64,000 bases of DNA from Carya illinoinensis (GCF_018687715.1 NC_056755.1:26283501-26347500), one strand, 5' to 3'; positions 37,925 through 50,676 are shown, counted from the first letter of the stretch. Program-made: numbers and translations. The notes: generated by a model from the letters alone, not told the origin.

Positions 37925-40148
37925 TGTGATGACCCGTTTTTACGTGTATTTTCACTGAAGGGTTGTTTTTAATTTAATTAATATATTGGTTTATTTATTT
38001 TAAATTAATGTATTTTAAATTGGTTTTAATTTATTTGATGTGTTTAATTTATTTTAGTCGTTTTACGATTTTTAATATCGTTTTCGGCGGATCGGTTTTT
38101 GGTCTCCGGAGTGAGGATTGGACCTCATTTCTTTTCTTTCCTCTTTTTCTTTTTCCCTTTTTCCTTTTATTTTTCCTTCTTTTTCTTTCTTTTTCTTTCT
38201 TTTCTTCTTCTTTCTTCTCCTTTCTCTCCCATGTACGCATAGCTGCCCCTTTTTCTCATTCCCATTGCCGCCACTTTGACCGGCCAGTTCTCCGCCGTCC
38301 GGCCACCGTTTAGTGCACCGCCACCACCATTCTCTTCCCCTTCCACCAGAGATCATCCCCACCAATTTTCAGAGCCATCGGACCAGCCGTTAGCTTTCGA
38401 GAGCCGCCGGAAGTCGCTGCACCTGCTCTATTTTTGCCCCTATCGCCGGTTGCTTTTGTAGCCCAGAACCGCCGCTCACCGGTAGCGTGGCCTACACAAC
38501 CCACCCAGTTTTCTTCCCCTCTCACCGGTGAACATCCCCACCAAGTTTCACCTCCATCCGAGCCACCGTTAGCCACCACGAGCTGCTCCAAGCCATACGG
38601 TTTTTCACCGATTCCGGCGCCGTCGCACCACCTCCGGCCACCATCTTTTCACATCTTCTTCCCCTACCTCTTGTCGACCTAAACCACTCATTTCTGGCCT
38701 TGATCCGTTGCCGGAGCAGCTCCCATGAGCTCAACTCCGTTCAGCCGCTTTTTGGCCTTCGACCGCCATTTCCACCACCACCCACGGCCAAAACTCATTT
38801 CCTTTAACTTCATAAATATCTCAAGACCATTCCCTATCAATTTTGTGCCTTGGTTTGTCCCCGTTCGAAAATGGGTAATTTATTACCCACGGCGACAGTG
38901 TAAATTACACTGTTACGTTGCTTTTCTTCCGCCGTTTGCAACGCCGCAAGCATTCTAAAAATACCATATAGCGCTGTAAGTATTTTCCAAACCCTATTTT
39001 CAGATTTAAAAATATATTGCTCATTCAATTATTTTATCTGTTGGTTGGCTGATTCCGGACTGAGTCCGAGGAGTTCGGGGGTCGGATGGATGGAGGACAG
39101 AGTTGCTTGTTTTATTGATTTATGTTGGTTGATTATTTTTGTGCATTGATATGGCATTACATGGTGCATACACGTGTGTTTTTGTTTAAGTGTGAAAAGC
39201 CTGTGTATTGGCGTAAGTGGTCTTACGGGTGCGTGTGTATCACGACCCCAAGCCGGGATGGGGTATTATCCCGGTGGAGCTCCTCTGGTCACTCAGGAGC
39301 GGAATAAACTGAGTGATGTCCCCTGGGTTGTCGCTAGACGACGGGAGCGGGGGCTAGGGGATGCTTGGCTACGAACGCGCCGGGCGCGGAACCGGGCATC
39401 GCTCTACTCACCGACTCCGTGGCCCTTCGCTGGCGAGGGCTAGAGGATGTTTTGGCTACGAACGTGCGGGGCACGGAACTGGGCATCGCTCGTTAGGTGT
39501 CACATGCGTGGTGGTACTCTACGGTGTGGCACTGGAGCTAGGGTGTGCGGATGACCCCTAGGGGAGGTCATGGTGCATACGGTTAATATGGATAATGGTT
39601 TGAGACGGATAAAGGCCAAATGTGACTTTTGGCGTGTTTTTCGGAAAGGATGTGTTTTTGGGCCAAATGGGTTTTTTTGGCGTGTGTGGAAAAATTGTGT
39701 TTTATGGGCTTGTGCATTGAGCATGTTTCATGCATATTGTTTGAGTTCTATGTGTTCTTATCTGGTAGTGTTTGGATTTTACTTACCTGCGGTACCATTT
39801 TTGGTTCCGTAGATTTTGGTGCAGGATTCGAGGAGGAGGAGGAGGCTGAGCCCGAGGATGCGACTCTGCCAGAGTTTTGATGTCGAAGTTATGCTTTATA
39901 GTTTGGTTTAAAACTATATTTGTGTTTTTGTAATATTTTAATTATGTATGTTTTAAACAGCTTGTATTATATTAAGAAAATTCTGGTACTTAGTTATATG
40001 ACTTTCGTTATCCGGTGCGTGTTCATTCGTGCACATTTGTTGCTTTTGCACACACTTGGCACTCGTCGATAGGGTGGTGACCCGGGTTGTCACCATCCGG
40101 ACGTCTCGATTTCCCCGTGTTTGGGCGTGGGGATTTGGGGGCGTCACA
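37925..40148 (+). repeat. 5' LTR, 2224 bp
   Basis: Long LTR containing a ~95 bp pyrimidine tract (38128-38224), a GC-rich stretch (38270-38720) and a GGA repeat (39830-39842). It carries 86 bp absent from the 3' LTR, bounded by two copies of 'ggctacgaacg' (39366 and 39451). Several sites that are CpG in the 3' LTR are TpG or CpA here. No gene: the proline-rich and lysine-rich frames are shadows of the pyrimidine tract. Confidence 0.93.
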
Positions 40149-40150
40149 GG

Positions 40151-40162
40151 TGGTATCAGAGC
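40151..40162 (+). other. Primer-binding site, initiator tRNA-Met type
   Basis: TGGTATCAGAGC two bases after the 5' LTR end. This is the standard complement of the 3' end of plant initiator methionine tRNA, used to start minus-strand synthesis. Confidence 0.92.
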
Positions 40163-40639
40163 GGTTTGGCTCTAGGTAAAACCACATGTCCCGTAGGTAG
40201 TACCAGAATGTTTTTAAAGTTGTGTTTTAAAATTTATTTTAAGTAAAGTTGCTGTTTGATATGTTTTAATTGTTTTATTTGTTTGAGCTTGTTTGCTTGT
40301 ATGTATTTATTTAGTTGTGTTATTGCATGCTGGTTTCTTTTTTTTGTTTTCTTGTTATGTGGTTTGGTTTGGGTTTTTGGTTTTATGTTGTTGGTTTTAT
40401 TTGTTTTTCTTAAAAGGGGGTCAAATGTTGTGTTGTGCAGGAAGACGGTATAATCGAGGATACTATTATTAGGCTTGAACCTTTAGTGTAGTAGGCTTGA
40501 ATTTTTTTTGCGATGTGGTTTGCTTGTACGATGATTGAGGTCAAGGTTTTATAGAATTTATGTAACGGGGCTATAGTATAGGAGAGTGTAGGTTCAAAAA
40601 ACTTTAAGGAGGTGTTTAAGGGAATTTTGTTTAAGGATT

Positions 40640-41345
40640 GGGGTCTATTGCCACTGTAACCTGGTAGCGCTTTAAGAAAGAATTTAATGATCGCTTCTTT
40701 CCCGCTCCGTGAGGCGGCAAAAAAGCAAGAGAGTTCTCAAGCTTAGTCCAAGGGAGCATGACCGTGGAACAGTACGCCCGAAAATTTATAGAACTTGGGC
40801 GATTTGCTCCCCACCCATCGCCACAGAAGAAATGTGAGCCGAGCATTTCTAGGAGGGTCTACGTCCTGATATACGCCGTATGGTGGTCAGCCACCGGATA
40901 TCCACTTTTCAGGATTTAGTGGATGTGGCCACTCTTGTGGTGCGAGAGAATAACTTGAGAATGGGCTCCTCTCCAGGACATAAGAGGCGAAGTTTTTTTT
41001 GGTGAAGGAAATAGTTCAGGTTTGCCTCAGAAGTTTGTTCAGCAGACTAGGATTCGACCATTAGCAGCCTCGGGAGTGCGTATGGGAGGACGAGTGCAAG
41101 TTTGTGGAAGATGTAATAGAGCTCATGGAAGCGAGTGTCGTCTGGGTAGTAACCAATGTTTTGAATGCGGTCAGACGGGGCATTTTGCTCGTGAGTGCCC
41201 TAGTCGAGTTCAAGAAAGCCGTGGAGCTCGTCGCAGTGGTAGAACTAACCAGAGGCATTTAGCTCGGGCTCGAATGTATGCAGTGACTCTTGGTACTATT
41301 GGAGGCGAGGTTACGGAGACTCAGAATGCTAGAGTCATGGCATGA
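40640..41345 (+). pseudogene. Decayed retrotransposon gag with CCHC zinc knuckle
   Basis: First part (40660-40985) matches a Retrotrans_gag domain in fragments spread over frames: 'RFKKEFNDRFF', then 'SMTVEQYARKFIELGRFAPH', then 'MVVSHRISTFQDLVDVATLV' and 'RENNLRMG'. Stops and frameshifts separate them. The second part (41022-41345) is open and carries a classical nucleocapsid knuckle, CFECGQTGHFAREC (C-X2-C-X4-H-X4-C), preceded by a C-X2-C-X3-H-X3-C variant (CGRCNRAHGSEC) and followed by an arginine-rich tail. The frame ends at 41343-41345, where protease would normally begin. Gag would package the RNA; this copy is not functional as a whole. Confidence 0.82.
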
Positions 41346-43775
41346 TCTGGGTGATCGTTTAGGGAAGTAGAATAATTGAGTTCTTTAGTTCCGAGGAGTT
41401 TATGAAATGGTCTATAGCGTAGTAGTTTGTAAGTTCAACAAATTTCAAGGATAGATTTTATGAAATTTCATTAAAGTTTAAAAGTTTGGGGCCTTATAGA
41501 TTTTAGGAAAATAAGTTTATGGTAGTTAAGGTGTTAGGTTCGACAAGCTTTGGGGGGGAAATAATTAAATTTCGAGTTTTAGATTTCGTGATTCGAATGG
41601 ATAATTTGGTGACAATTGGGGCTTTAGATTTTACAAGCTTTTAAGGTGAATGTTTTTGATTAAAGCTGCCAATCTTGAGAATTTAAAAAAAAAGATTTAT
41701 TATCTATTAATGTTTTAGAATTTAAAGGATTTGAGAGTCGATTTTTCTTTTATGGGATGTAAGTTCTTTGATCTTAGAGGTTCCGGAAGATGATTCTTGT
41801 TTGATTTAAGGTTTTAGAATTGCAGAATTGAAAGACTGATTTATAATTGGATTTGAGTTCTTAGTTTTACAGACTTAGTGCTGTAGCTTGATCTACTCTG
41901 TGAGTGATTAGTTTGTAACCATTAAAATGGGGTTGATTAGAGTTGAGTTATTGATATGAAAATTTTTCTAGAGTAGATTTCTTTGAGGATTAGCGGTAAT
42001 GGTCTATTTCGTGTATTTCTTCGAGGATTGAAGATATCGAGCTAGTTTAGAAAATAATTATTGTTAACTCGAGTTGTAGTGACAGATTTTAGGAAATGAT
42101 TTTATTGATTCGAAAGATATAGGTCCATCAGGGTGTTGGAAATAGTAGATTTTGTGTTGGTATTGAATACGATTGAATTTGAGGCTATACGATCCGTAGA
42201 CTTTTGGGAATGGATTATTAACAAGTTTAAGGTCATTCTCGGTACCAAACTTTATGCAATGGCTAGTTGCTGATTTAAGGATATAAGTTGAGTAGATTCA
42301 AGAATGATTCTTGTTGAGTTGAGGATATAAGTCTAGGTGATGGAAATGTGATAATGGATCACTTGTACGTTTGAATGATTTTTGGTGTTGGCTAAGAGTG
42401 CATGAGATCGATGAGTAGTAATGGTAAGTGCATATGGATTCCGGGGAGTGCTGGTCCTAGTTTCAGCAATTTTTGGCTTGGTAGGAGTTGAAGAGGAATC
42501 TGTGTGATAATATTAAATTCAAGAGATTTTGGCTCTGGGTCGTTTGGTAAGTTGAACGGAATGTACAGTCAAATCGGGTTACCCATTGGAATGATGGTTT
42601 GAAACGACTGTTGTATTCATCTTGAGAATTAATTGCGACTTGAAGTCATAGGAATTTAAATTGGTGAGGCTATACTTTTCTTTGGAGATCAAGTATTCAA
42701 TTGGGAGAATTGGGGATATGGTTATTTAACTTGAAAGAGATCGTTAGGTCACCATGTGTGGTGTATGAAGTAATAAAGCAGTAGGATCCATGAGTGTTGT
42801 TTAATAGTTTTTGATGGATTGAAGATTTAAACAGTATGACCTGTCTTGAGATTTATTTGTGAAGTGCTATGAAGAAATTAGTTGTGCTAAAACTAGAGTT
42901 TTTGAGAGTACAAGTAGGTGGGTGAGTTACCAAGAGCATTTCGATTATGTCTAGGTGAATTCAATGGTAGTTTATGGTGAGTTAGTTATTGCAAGATTAG
43001 ATGTTATTCAAAATATAGGAAATGAGCTTGAAGTGTGGGATATCGGATAGAGGTTATAGGCGCTCTCGTTGGTTGGCTGGGAAGGATTTAGGCTTTTTGG
43101 AGATGTTCCTTATCTGTAGAAGAGACAGGTGTATTTTGGGATGATGTTATGTGTTTGCAAATTGGGGCCTGGAGGTTGATTAGTACTGGTTTCCATCATC
43201 AATCAATGGATGTATTTTTGCGGAATGTTGGTTTTCGTTTAGGGCAGGGATGGCCAACTGAGGAATGAGTGGAGATTTGTGGTTTTTGGAAGCATATGAT
43301 TTTCTATGAAAATGTGGTAAACGTTTTCTTATGGTTAGGTGTGGATTGAGCTTGTACTTCATGATATTAATTTTTGAGGATATAGCCTTTATGTATGTTG
43401 GTGAGTTATCAGAGTGTGTGCGAAAGCATGATTTTTGGAGATTCTTAGAAGTTCAATATTTTGTGTTGATTTTGAAGGATTAGTAGTGATTCGAAGTTTT
43501 AATGGGAGATTAATCTTTTGATCGTGCAATTTGGTTTATGGATGGTTAACTTTGGAAGTGGCTATTAAGTTACCAAAGTTGGAATGGGATGAAAGTTTGG
43601 AAGGTAAAGCAGAGACGTCGTGGATATTAGTAATTTATGGTGTGAAGATAATAACCATTGGATTTATTGGAAGTTGTCGATGATATGTATCTCTCAGTTA
43701 TATTCAGAGTTGTATCCTGTATCTTTTTAGCGCTGGTGGTTGATCTTGCAAATTTCGAGGACGAAATTTGTTTTT
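41346..43775 (+). mobile_element. Pol-less internal region of the non-autonomous element
   Basis: About 2.4 kb with no open frame longer than ~60 codons on either strand that I can relate to protease, reverse transcriptase, RNase H or integrase. The plus strand is visibly rich in G and T and poor in C throughout. Phrases such as 'gaggatt' and 'ggagatt' recur. Occupies the place of pol. I see no gene. Confidence 0.7.
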
Positions 43776-43788
43776 AAGGGGGGGAGGA
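43776..43788 (+). other. 3' polypurine tract
   Basis: AAGGGGGGGGAGGA directly before TGTGATGACC of the 3' LTR, preceded by 'aatttcgaggacgaaattt', a phrase typical of the same position in Tekay/Del-type chromoviruses. Confidence 0.9.
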
Positions 43789-45926
43789 TGTGATGACCCG
43801 TTTTTACGTGTATTTTCACTGAAGGGTTGTTTTTAATTTAATTAATATATTGGTTTATTTATTTTAAATTAATGTATTTTAAATTGGTTTTAATTTATTT
43901 GATGTGTTTAATTTATTTTAGTCGTTTTACGGTTTTTAATATCGTTTTCGGCGGATCGGTTTTTGGTCTCCGGAGTGAGGATTGGACCTCATTTCTTTTC
44001 TTTCCTCTTTTTCTTTTTCCCTTTTTCCTTTTCTTTTTCCTTCTTTTTCTTTCTTTTTCTTTCTTTTCTTCTTCTTTCTTCTCCTTTCTCTCCCACGTAC
44101 GCATAGCTGCCCCTTTTTCTCATTCCCGTCGTCGCCACTTTGACCGGCCAGTTCTCCGCCGTCCAGCCACCGTTTAGTGCACCGCCACCACCATTCTCTT
44201 CCCCTTCCACCAGAGATCATCCCCACCAATTTTCAGAGCCATCGGACCAGCCGTTAGCTTTCGAGAGCCGCCGGAAGTCGCTGCACCTGCTCTGTTTTTG
44301 CCCCTGTCGCCGGTTGCTTTCGCAGCCTAGAACCGCCGCTCGCCGGCGGCGTGGCCTACACCACCCACCCAGTTTTCTTCCCCTCTCACCGGTGAACATC
44401 CCCACCAAGTTTCACCTCCATCCGAGCCACCGTTAGCCACCACGAGCTCCTCCAAGCCATACGGTTTTTCACCGATTCCGGCGCCGTCGCACCACCTCCG
44501 GCCACCATCTTTTCACAGCTTCTTCCCCTACCTCTTGCCGACCTAAACCACTCATTTCCGGCCTCGATCTGTTGCCGGAGCAGCTCCCACGAGCTCAACT
44601 CCGTTCAGCCCCTTTTTGGCCTTCGACCGCCATTTCCACCACCACCCACGGCCAAAACTCATTTCCTTTAGCTTCATAAATATCTCAAGACCATTCCCTA
44701 TCAATTTCGTGCCTTGGTTTGTCCCCGTTCGAAAATGGGTAATTTATTACCCACGGCGACAGTGTAAATTACACTGTTACGTGGCTTTTCTTCCGCCGTT
44801 TGCAACGCCGCAAGCTTTCTAAAAATAGCATATAGCACTGTAAGTATTTTCCAAACCCTATTTTCAGATTTAAAAATATATTACTCATTCAATTATTTTA
44901 TCTGTTGGTTGGCTGATTCCGGATTGAGTCCGAGGAGTTCGAGGGTCGGATGGATGGAGGACGGAGTTGCTTGTTTTATTGATTTATGTTGGTTGATTAT
45001 TTTTGTGCATTGATATGGCATTACATGGTGCATACACGTGTGTTTTTGTTTAAGTGTGAAAAGCCTGTGTATTGGCGTAAGTGGTCTTACGGGTGCGTGT
45101 GTATCACGACCCCAAGCCGGGATGGGGTATTATCCCGGTGGAGCTCCTCTGGTCACTCGGGAGCGGAATAAACTGAGTGATGTACCCTGGGTTGTCGCTA
45201 GACGACGGGAGCGGGGGCTAGGGGATGCTTGGCTACGAACGTGCGGGGCACGGAACTAGGCATCGCTCGTTAGGTGTCCCATGCTTGGTGGTACTCTGCG
45301 GTGTGGCACTGGAGCCAGGGTGTGCGGATGACCCCTAGGGGAGGTCATGGTGCATACGGTTAATATGGATAATGGTTTGAGACGGATAAAGGCCAAATGT
45401 GACTTTTGGCGTGTTTTTCGGAAAGGATGTGTTTTTGGGCCAAATGGGTTTTTTTGGCGTGTGTGGAAAAATCGTGTTTTATGGGCTTTGTGCATTGAGC
45501 ATGTTTCATGCATATTGTTTGAGTTCTATGTGTTTTTATCTGGTAGTGTTCGGATTTTACTTACCTGCAGTACCATTTTTGGTTCCGTAGATTTTGGTGC
45601 AGGATTCGAGGAGGAGGAGGAGGCTGAGCCCGAGGATGCGGCTCCGCCGGAGTTTTGATGTCGAAGTTATGCTTTATAGTTTGGTTTAAAACTATATTTG
45701 TGTTTTTGTAATATTTTAATTATGTATGTTTTAAACAGCTTGTATTATATTAAGAAAATTCTGGTACTTAGTTATATGACTTTCGTTATCCGGTGCGTGT
45801 TCATTCGTGCACATTTGTTGCTTTTGCACACACTTGGCACTCGTCGATAGGGTGGTGACCCGGGTTGTCACCATCCGGACGTCTCGATTTCCCTGTGTTC
45901 GGGCGTGGGGATTTGGGGGCGTCACA
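43789..45926 (+). repeat. 3' LTR, 2138 bp
   Basis: Copy of the 5' LTR with scattered substitutions and lacking 86 bp between two 'ggctacgaacg' repeats (single copy at 45230). It ends GGCGTCACA at the GATGG target duplication. It holds the same pyrimidine tract (43989-44095) and GC-rich block. The modest number of differences by eye suggests a fairly young insertion. Confidence 0.93.
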
Positions 45927-45931
45927 GATGG

Positions 45932-48900
45932 TATGGTGTATGTGCGCTACAATTGGAACAATGATAGATAAGATAGGTTTCTTCGGGCCAATTAGTCCAA
46001 TGCTACAAATGAGCTATGTGGGTTAATTTGGGATGGATTTGATGAGATTTCCCTTGAGAAAATGGTGTAAAGGGCGTGGGCTTTGGGCCGATTAGTTGCA
46101 ATGCACATGGAGGTGCGCATAAGTGGCGATTGGCTGTGAATTGTCTGTTCCATTGGCATTCCTTTTGTCGAAATGTGCTGGATCAAGTGTATTCTTCAAA
46201 TTCACTCTATGAAGGATGAACAACAACAATTAAATTTGTAAGGCTCATTTAAAAAGGGTGAGATAGAATTAAAAGGGAAATTACGTTCAAAACAAGGTTT
46301 TGTGATGACTAATCACTTGTGAGTTGATTAATGCCCTCGACTTTATTCAGAAACCTAACAATGGTGGAATGAGAACCTGAGGGCCGTGTGGCACATCCTA
46401 GGCTCGAGGAAAACCAATGGTTCGGCGTATGTGCGCAACAATTCATGAAAAGACGGGTTTCTTCGAGCCAATTCGTCCAATACTTGAAATGAACTAGGAC
46501 TGTTAATGTGGGATGGAAGTGATGTGAGATTGCCCTTGAGAAAATGGTTTAAGAGGCTTTGGCTTTGGGCTGATTAGTTCCAATGCACATGCAGGTGCAC
46601 CGACGTGGGATTGGCGTTGAATTGGGCTTCGGAACGATATTCCATCTATTGAAATGTGTTGGATCAATTCTAATCCACTAATTCACTCTATGAATCATGA
46701 AAAACAACAATAAAAGTCATAAGGTCCTTATAAAAAAGGTGAGAATGAATTAATAAGAAAATTAAGCTCAAAACATCGGTTAGAGACGACTAATCACTTG
46801 TAAGTTTGTTAATGCCATCAACTTAATTTAAAACCTTCACAATGGCAGGTTGTGATCATGAAGGACATGTGGCACTTGTTGGGCTCGATGGAAACCGATG
46901 GTAGGGCTTATGTGGGCTGCGATTGGAAGAACGAAAGAAAAGGCGGGTTTGTTCGGGGCCAATTCGTCCATTTCTAATAATGAGCTGGAAGGGTTAAGGT
47001 GGGAGGCATTTGATGAGATTTCACTTGAGAAAATAGTATAAAAGGCATGGGTTAGGGGCTGATTAGTTGCAATGCACATGGATGTGCACCAAGGTGGCGA
47101 TTAGCGGGGACTTGGGCGTTGGAATGGCATTCCTTCATCGGAAATGTCGTGGATCAATTCTAATCCACTAATTCACTCTTAGATTGATAAAGAACAAGAA
47201 TAGAAGTCGTAAGGTCCACATATATAAGCTGAGAAAGAGTTAAAATAAAAATTAACCTGAAAACACTGTTTAGAGATGACTAATGACTTGTGAGTTGATT
47301 AATGCCCTCAACTCAAGTTAGAAGCTCAACCAAGGTGGGATGAGAAAATGTGGGCGTGTGGCCCATCTTCGGGCTGAGGGAAACCCTTTTTGTATGCTGA
47401 ATGGGGGCTATAATAGGAACAGTGATAGAAAAGATAGGTTTATTCGAGTCAATTCGTTCAGTGCTAGAAATGAGCTATAAGGCTTTAATCATGGACGGAT
47501 TTGATGAGATTTCCCATGAGAAAATAGTGTAAAGGTCATGGGCTACGGGCCAATTAGTTGTAGTGCGCATGGAGGTGCGCCTAGGTGGCGATTGGTTGTG
47601 ACTTCTGCGTTACAATGACATTCCTGCCGTTGAAATGTTCAAATTCGCGCTAAGAAGGATGAAAACCAACAACAAAATTTGTAAGGCCCATATAAAAAAC
47701 TCGAGACGGAATTGAAAAGGAAAAAAAGTTCGAACCATGCTTTTTAGTTGACTAGTTACTTGTGAGTTGATTAATGCCCTTAACTCAAGTTAGAAGCTCA
47801 ACCATGGTGAGATGAGAACCTATGGGGCATGTGATCCTTCTTTGGCTTGAGGGAAACCGATGGTATGGTGTTTGGTGTATGTGCGCTACAATTGGAACAA
47901 TGATTGAAAAGATAGGTTTCTTCGGCCACTTAGTCCAATGCTACAAATGAGCTATGTGGGTTAATTTTGGATGGATTTGATGAGATTTCCCTTGAGAAAA
48001 TGGTGTAAAGGGTGTGGGCTTTGGGCCAATTAGTTGCAATGCACATGGAGGTGAGCGTAGGTGGCGATTGGCTGTGACTTGTCTGTTCCATTGGCATTCC
48101 TTTTGTCGAAATGTGCTGGATCAAGTGTATTCTTCAAATTCACTCTATGAAGGATGAACAACAACAATTAAATTTGTAAGGCTCATTTAAAACGGGTAAG
48201 ATAGAATTAAAAGGGAAATTATGTTCAAAACAAGGTTTTGTGATGACTAATCACTTGTGAGTTGATTAATGCCCTTAACTTTATTCAGAAACCTAACAAT
48301 GGTGGAATGAGAACCTTAGGGTCGTGTGGCACATCCTAGGCTCGAGGAAAACCAATGGTTTGGCGTATGTGTGCAACAATTCATGAAAAGACGGGTTTCT
48401 TCGAGCCAATTCATCCAATACTTGAAATGAACTAGGACTGTTAATGAGGGATGGATGTGATGTGAGATTGCACTTGAGAAAATGGTTTAAGAGGCTTTGG
48501 CTTTGGGCTGATTAGTTCCAATGCACATGCAGGTGCACCGACATGGGATTGGCGTCGAATTGGGCTTCGGAACGATATTCCATCTATTGAAATGTGTTGG
48601 ATCAATTCTAATCCACTAATTCACTCTATGAATGATGAAAAACAACAATAAAAGTCATAAGGTCCGTTTAAAAAAGGTGAGAATGAATTAATAAGAAAAT
48701 TAAGCTCAAAACATCGTTTAGAGATGACTAATCACTTGTAAGTTTGTTAATGCCGTCAACTTATGTTAAAACCTTCACAGTGGCAGGTTGTGATCATGAA
48801 GGACATGTGGCACTTGTTGGGCTCGATGGAAACATATGGTAGGGCTTATGTGCGCTGCGATTCGAAGAACGAAAGAAAATGCGGGTTTGTTCGAGGCCAA

Positions 48901-49630
48901 TTCGTCCATTTCTAGTAATGAGCTGGAAGGGTTAGGGTGGGAGGCATTTGATGAGATTTCACTTGAGAAAATAGTATAAAAGGCATGGGTTAGGGGCTGA
49001 TTAGTTGCAATGCACATGGATGTGCACCAAGGTGGTAATTGGCGGGGACTTGGGCGTTGGAATGGCATTCCTTCATCGGAAATGTCGTGGATCAATTCTA
49101 ATCCACTAATTCACTCTTAGATTGATAAAGAACAAGAATAGAAGTCGTAAGGTCCACATATATAAGCTGAGAAAGAATTAAAAAGGAAATTAACCTGAAA
49201 ACACGGTTTAGAGATGACTAATGACTTGTGAGTTGATTAATGCCCTCAACTCAAGTTAGAAGCTCAACCATGGTGAGATGAGAAAATGTGGGGCGTGTGG
49301 CACTTCTTGGGTTTGAGGGAAACCCTTGTTGTATGCTGAATGGGGGCTATAAGTGGAACAGTGATAGAAAAGATAGGTTTATTCGAGTCAATTCGTTCAG
49401 TGCTAGAAATGAGCTATAAGGCTTTAATCATGGACGGATTTGATGAGATTTTCCATGAGAAAATGGTGTAAAGGTCGTGGGCTAAGGGCCAATTCGTTGT
49501 AGTGCGCATGGAGGTGCGCCTTGGTGGCGATTGGCTGTGACTTCTGCATTACAATGAGATTCCTTCTGTTGAAATATTCAAATTCGCGCTAAGAATGATG
49601 AAAACTAACAACAAAATTTGTAAGGCCCAT
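45932..49630. repeat. Satellite array, A-D-B-C type
   Basis: Phase points: B 46090, C 46572, A 47061, D 47552, B 48028, C 48510, A 48999, D 49491. Every monomer type recurs after 1938-1939 bp, so the higher-order unit here has four monomers (A-D-B-C) instead of the three (A-B-C) seen before 31469. The two complete units differ by scattered substitutions. The array is interrupted in D at 49630 by a solo LTR. Confidence 0.94.
47552..48027. repeat. Satellite monomer D (exemplar, ~476 bp)
   Basis: Monomer found only right of 37296. It starts 'aattagttgtagtgcgcatgg' in place of the usual phase box and has 'acttctgcgttacaatgaca' and 'ttgaaatgttcaaattcgcg'. It lacks the 'ggatcaa' segment of the other types, has 'cccatataaaaaactcgag' as its TATA-like stretch, and keeps the shared block as 'gactagttacttgtgagttg'. 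Its tail ('gatccttctttggcttgagg') leads into B. Clearly homologous to A and B but the most diverged of the four. Confidence 0.88.
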
Positions 49631-50623
49631 TGACCGGTGCAAAACTGCAAGTGCACAGTATCGTAGTTTTATAGTAAAGTAATAAGAAGAGTATCGTCCT
49701 CAGGGATTGGTATCTTACTCTTGCCAAATACCAAAATTATGCTAATCTCAATTTTATCTAGAGGAATCACTAAGGTTTTTGTAGTAGCAATTAAAACTAG
49801 ATCAACTCAAGAGAAATAAGCAAAGAAAGTAAAACTGATGTTTGAAGATCAAATTCAATAGGGAAGAAAACTTCTAGGAAATCGATTTCACCATAATTCG
49901 TCACTACGCTTTTCTCATCCAGCTAATTTAACTTAAACCTCTTTTGTCTATTAGCAAATCTCTAATTCATCCAAAAGCCTCTTTCGATAGTCAATTGGAA
50001 GTGATTCTAGTTTATCAATTCACACAAGAGTATGCAAATTAAATAATCAAGAACGCAATAAGACCAATGATTTAATTACTACACAGGTTCATACAAGTCT
50101 TTCGATCTCTATACTTACCTATGCTGAAATATCCAAGATCTACCCTATGATTCCCTCTTTCGATAGCAAATCACAAGATTAATAATCATCTAATCAATGG
50201 CCAGTTAATTAGAAGCATTAAACTCAGAATAAATCAGATAAACAAATAGAGAATTGCATTAAATTAGCATGGACAAACAAGCATAGTTCGGAATTAGGTT
50301 ACATCGTTTTCCTAGAAAGAAGAAAATTTAGCTCATACTAGAATTGGAATTCAACATAAACGAATTCACCATAATTGTTCTGAGAAGATGGGAAGAAGAA
50401 AATAAACACTGAAAAATCCTCCTTGCAGCCTCAACTGGTCGTCAAAAGCTCAAGAGAACGATTCAACGCCTTTCTCCCGTCCGTGCTCGTGTATGAATCC
50501 AACATACGTGCAATAAATTGGAATTCCGTCTCCAAAACAAATGATTTGAATCCCTCTAGCTATGTTTTTCTCTCCCAAAGAGTGTTCTCCAGTCAAAACC
50601 CGCGGCTCTAGAGTGAAGAATGG

Positions 50624-50633
50624 CCTTTTATAT
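50624..50633 (-). promoter_or_regulatory. TATA box of solo LTR (leftward)
   Basis: Minus-strand ATATAAAAGG about 44 bp downstream of the motif cluster. The same box occurs at 61694-61703. Confidence 0.5.
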
Positions 50634-50676
50634 GGTCCCACGGCGGAAAACCTAAAATCTGTCAAAATACGATGTT

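Larger units (their letters stand above)
37925..45926 (+). mobile_element. Non-autonomous LTR retrotransposon, complete, 8.0 kb
   Basis: Complete element with two LTRs (37925-40148 and 43789-45926), each starting TGTGATGACC and ending GGCGTCACA. The primer-binding site is at 40151 and the polypurine tract at 43776. It is flanked by a perfect 5 bp target duplication GATGG (37920-37924 and 45927-45931). Removing the element plus one copy of GATGG restores an uninterrupted satellite monomer, matching the empty sites near 47855 and 51126. The internal region (3.6 kb) has decayed gag but no protease, reverse transcriptase or integrase. The segment before the polypurine tract ('aatttcgaggacgaaattt') resembles that of Tekay/Del-type chromoviruses, so I infer a derivative of that lineage mobilised in trans. 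Confidence 0.93.

Noticed and set aside
38049..38734. Lysine/glutamate-rich and proline-rich frames in the LTR (also 43872-44598)
   Set aside because: Translations of a pyrimidine tract and a GC-rich LTR block; present on both strands and in both LTRs with frame-breaking differences.
40151..40162. Possible tRNA-Met gene
   Set aside because: Only the 12-base primer-site complement is present, with no tRNA body.
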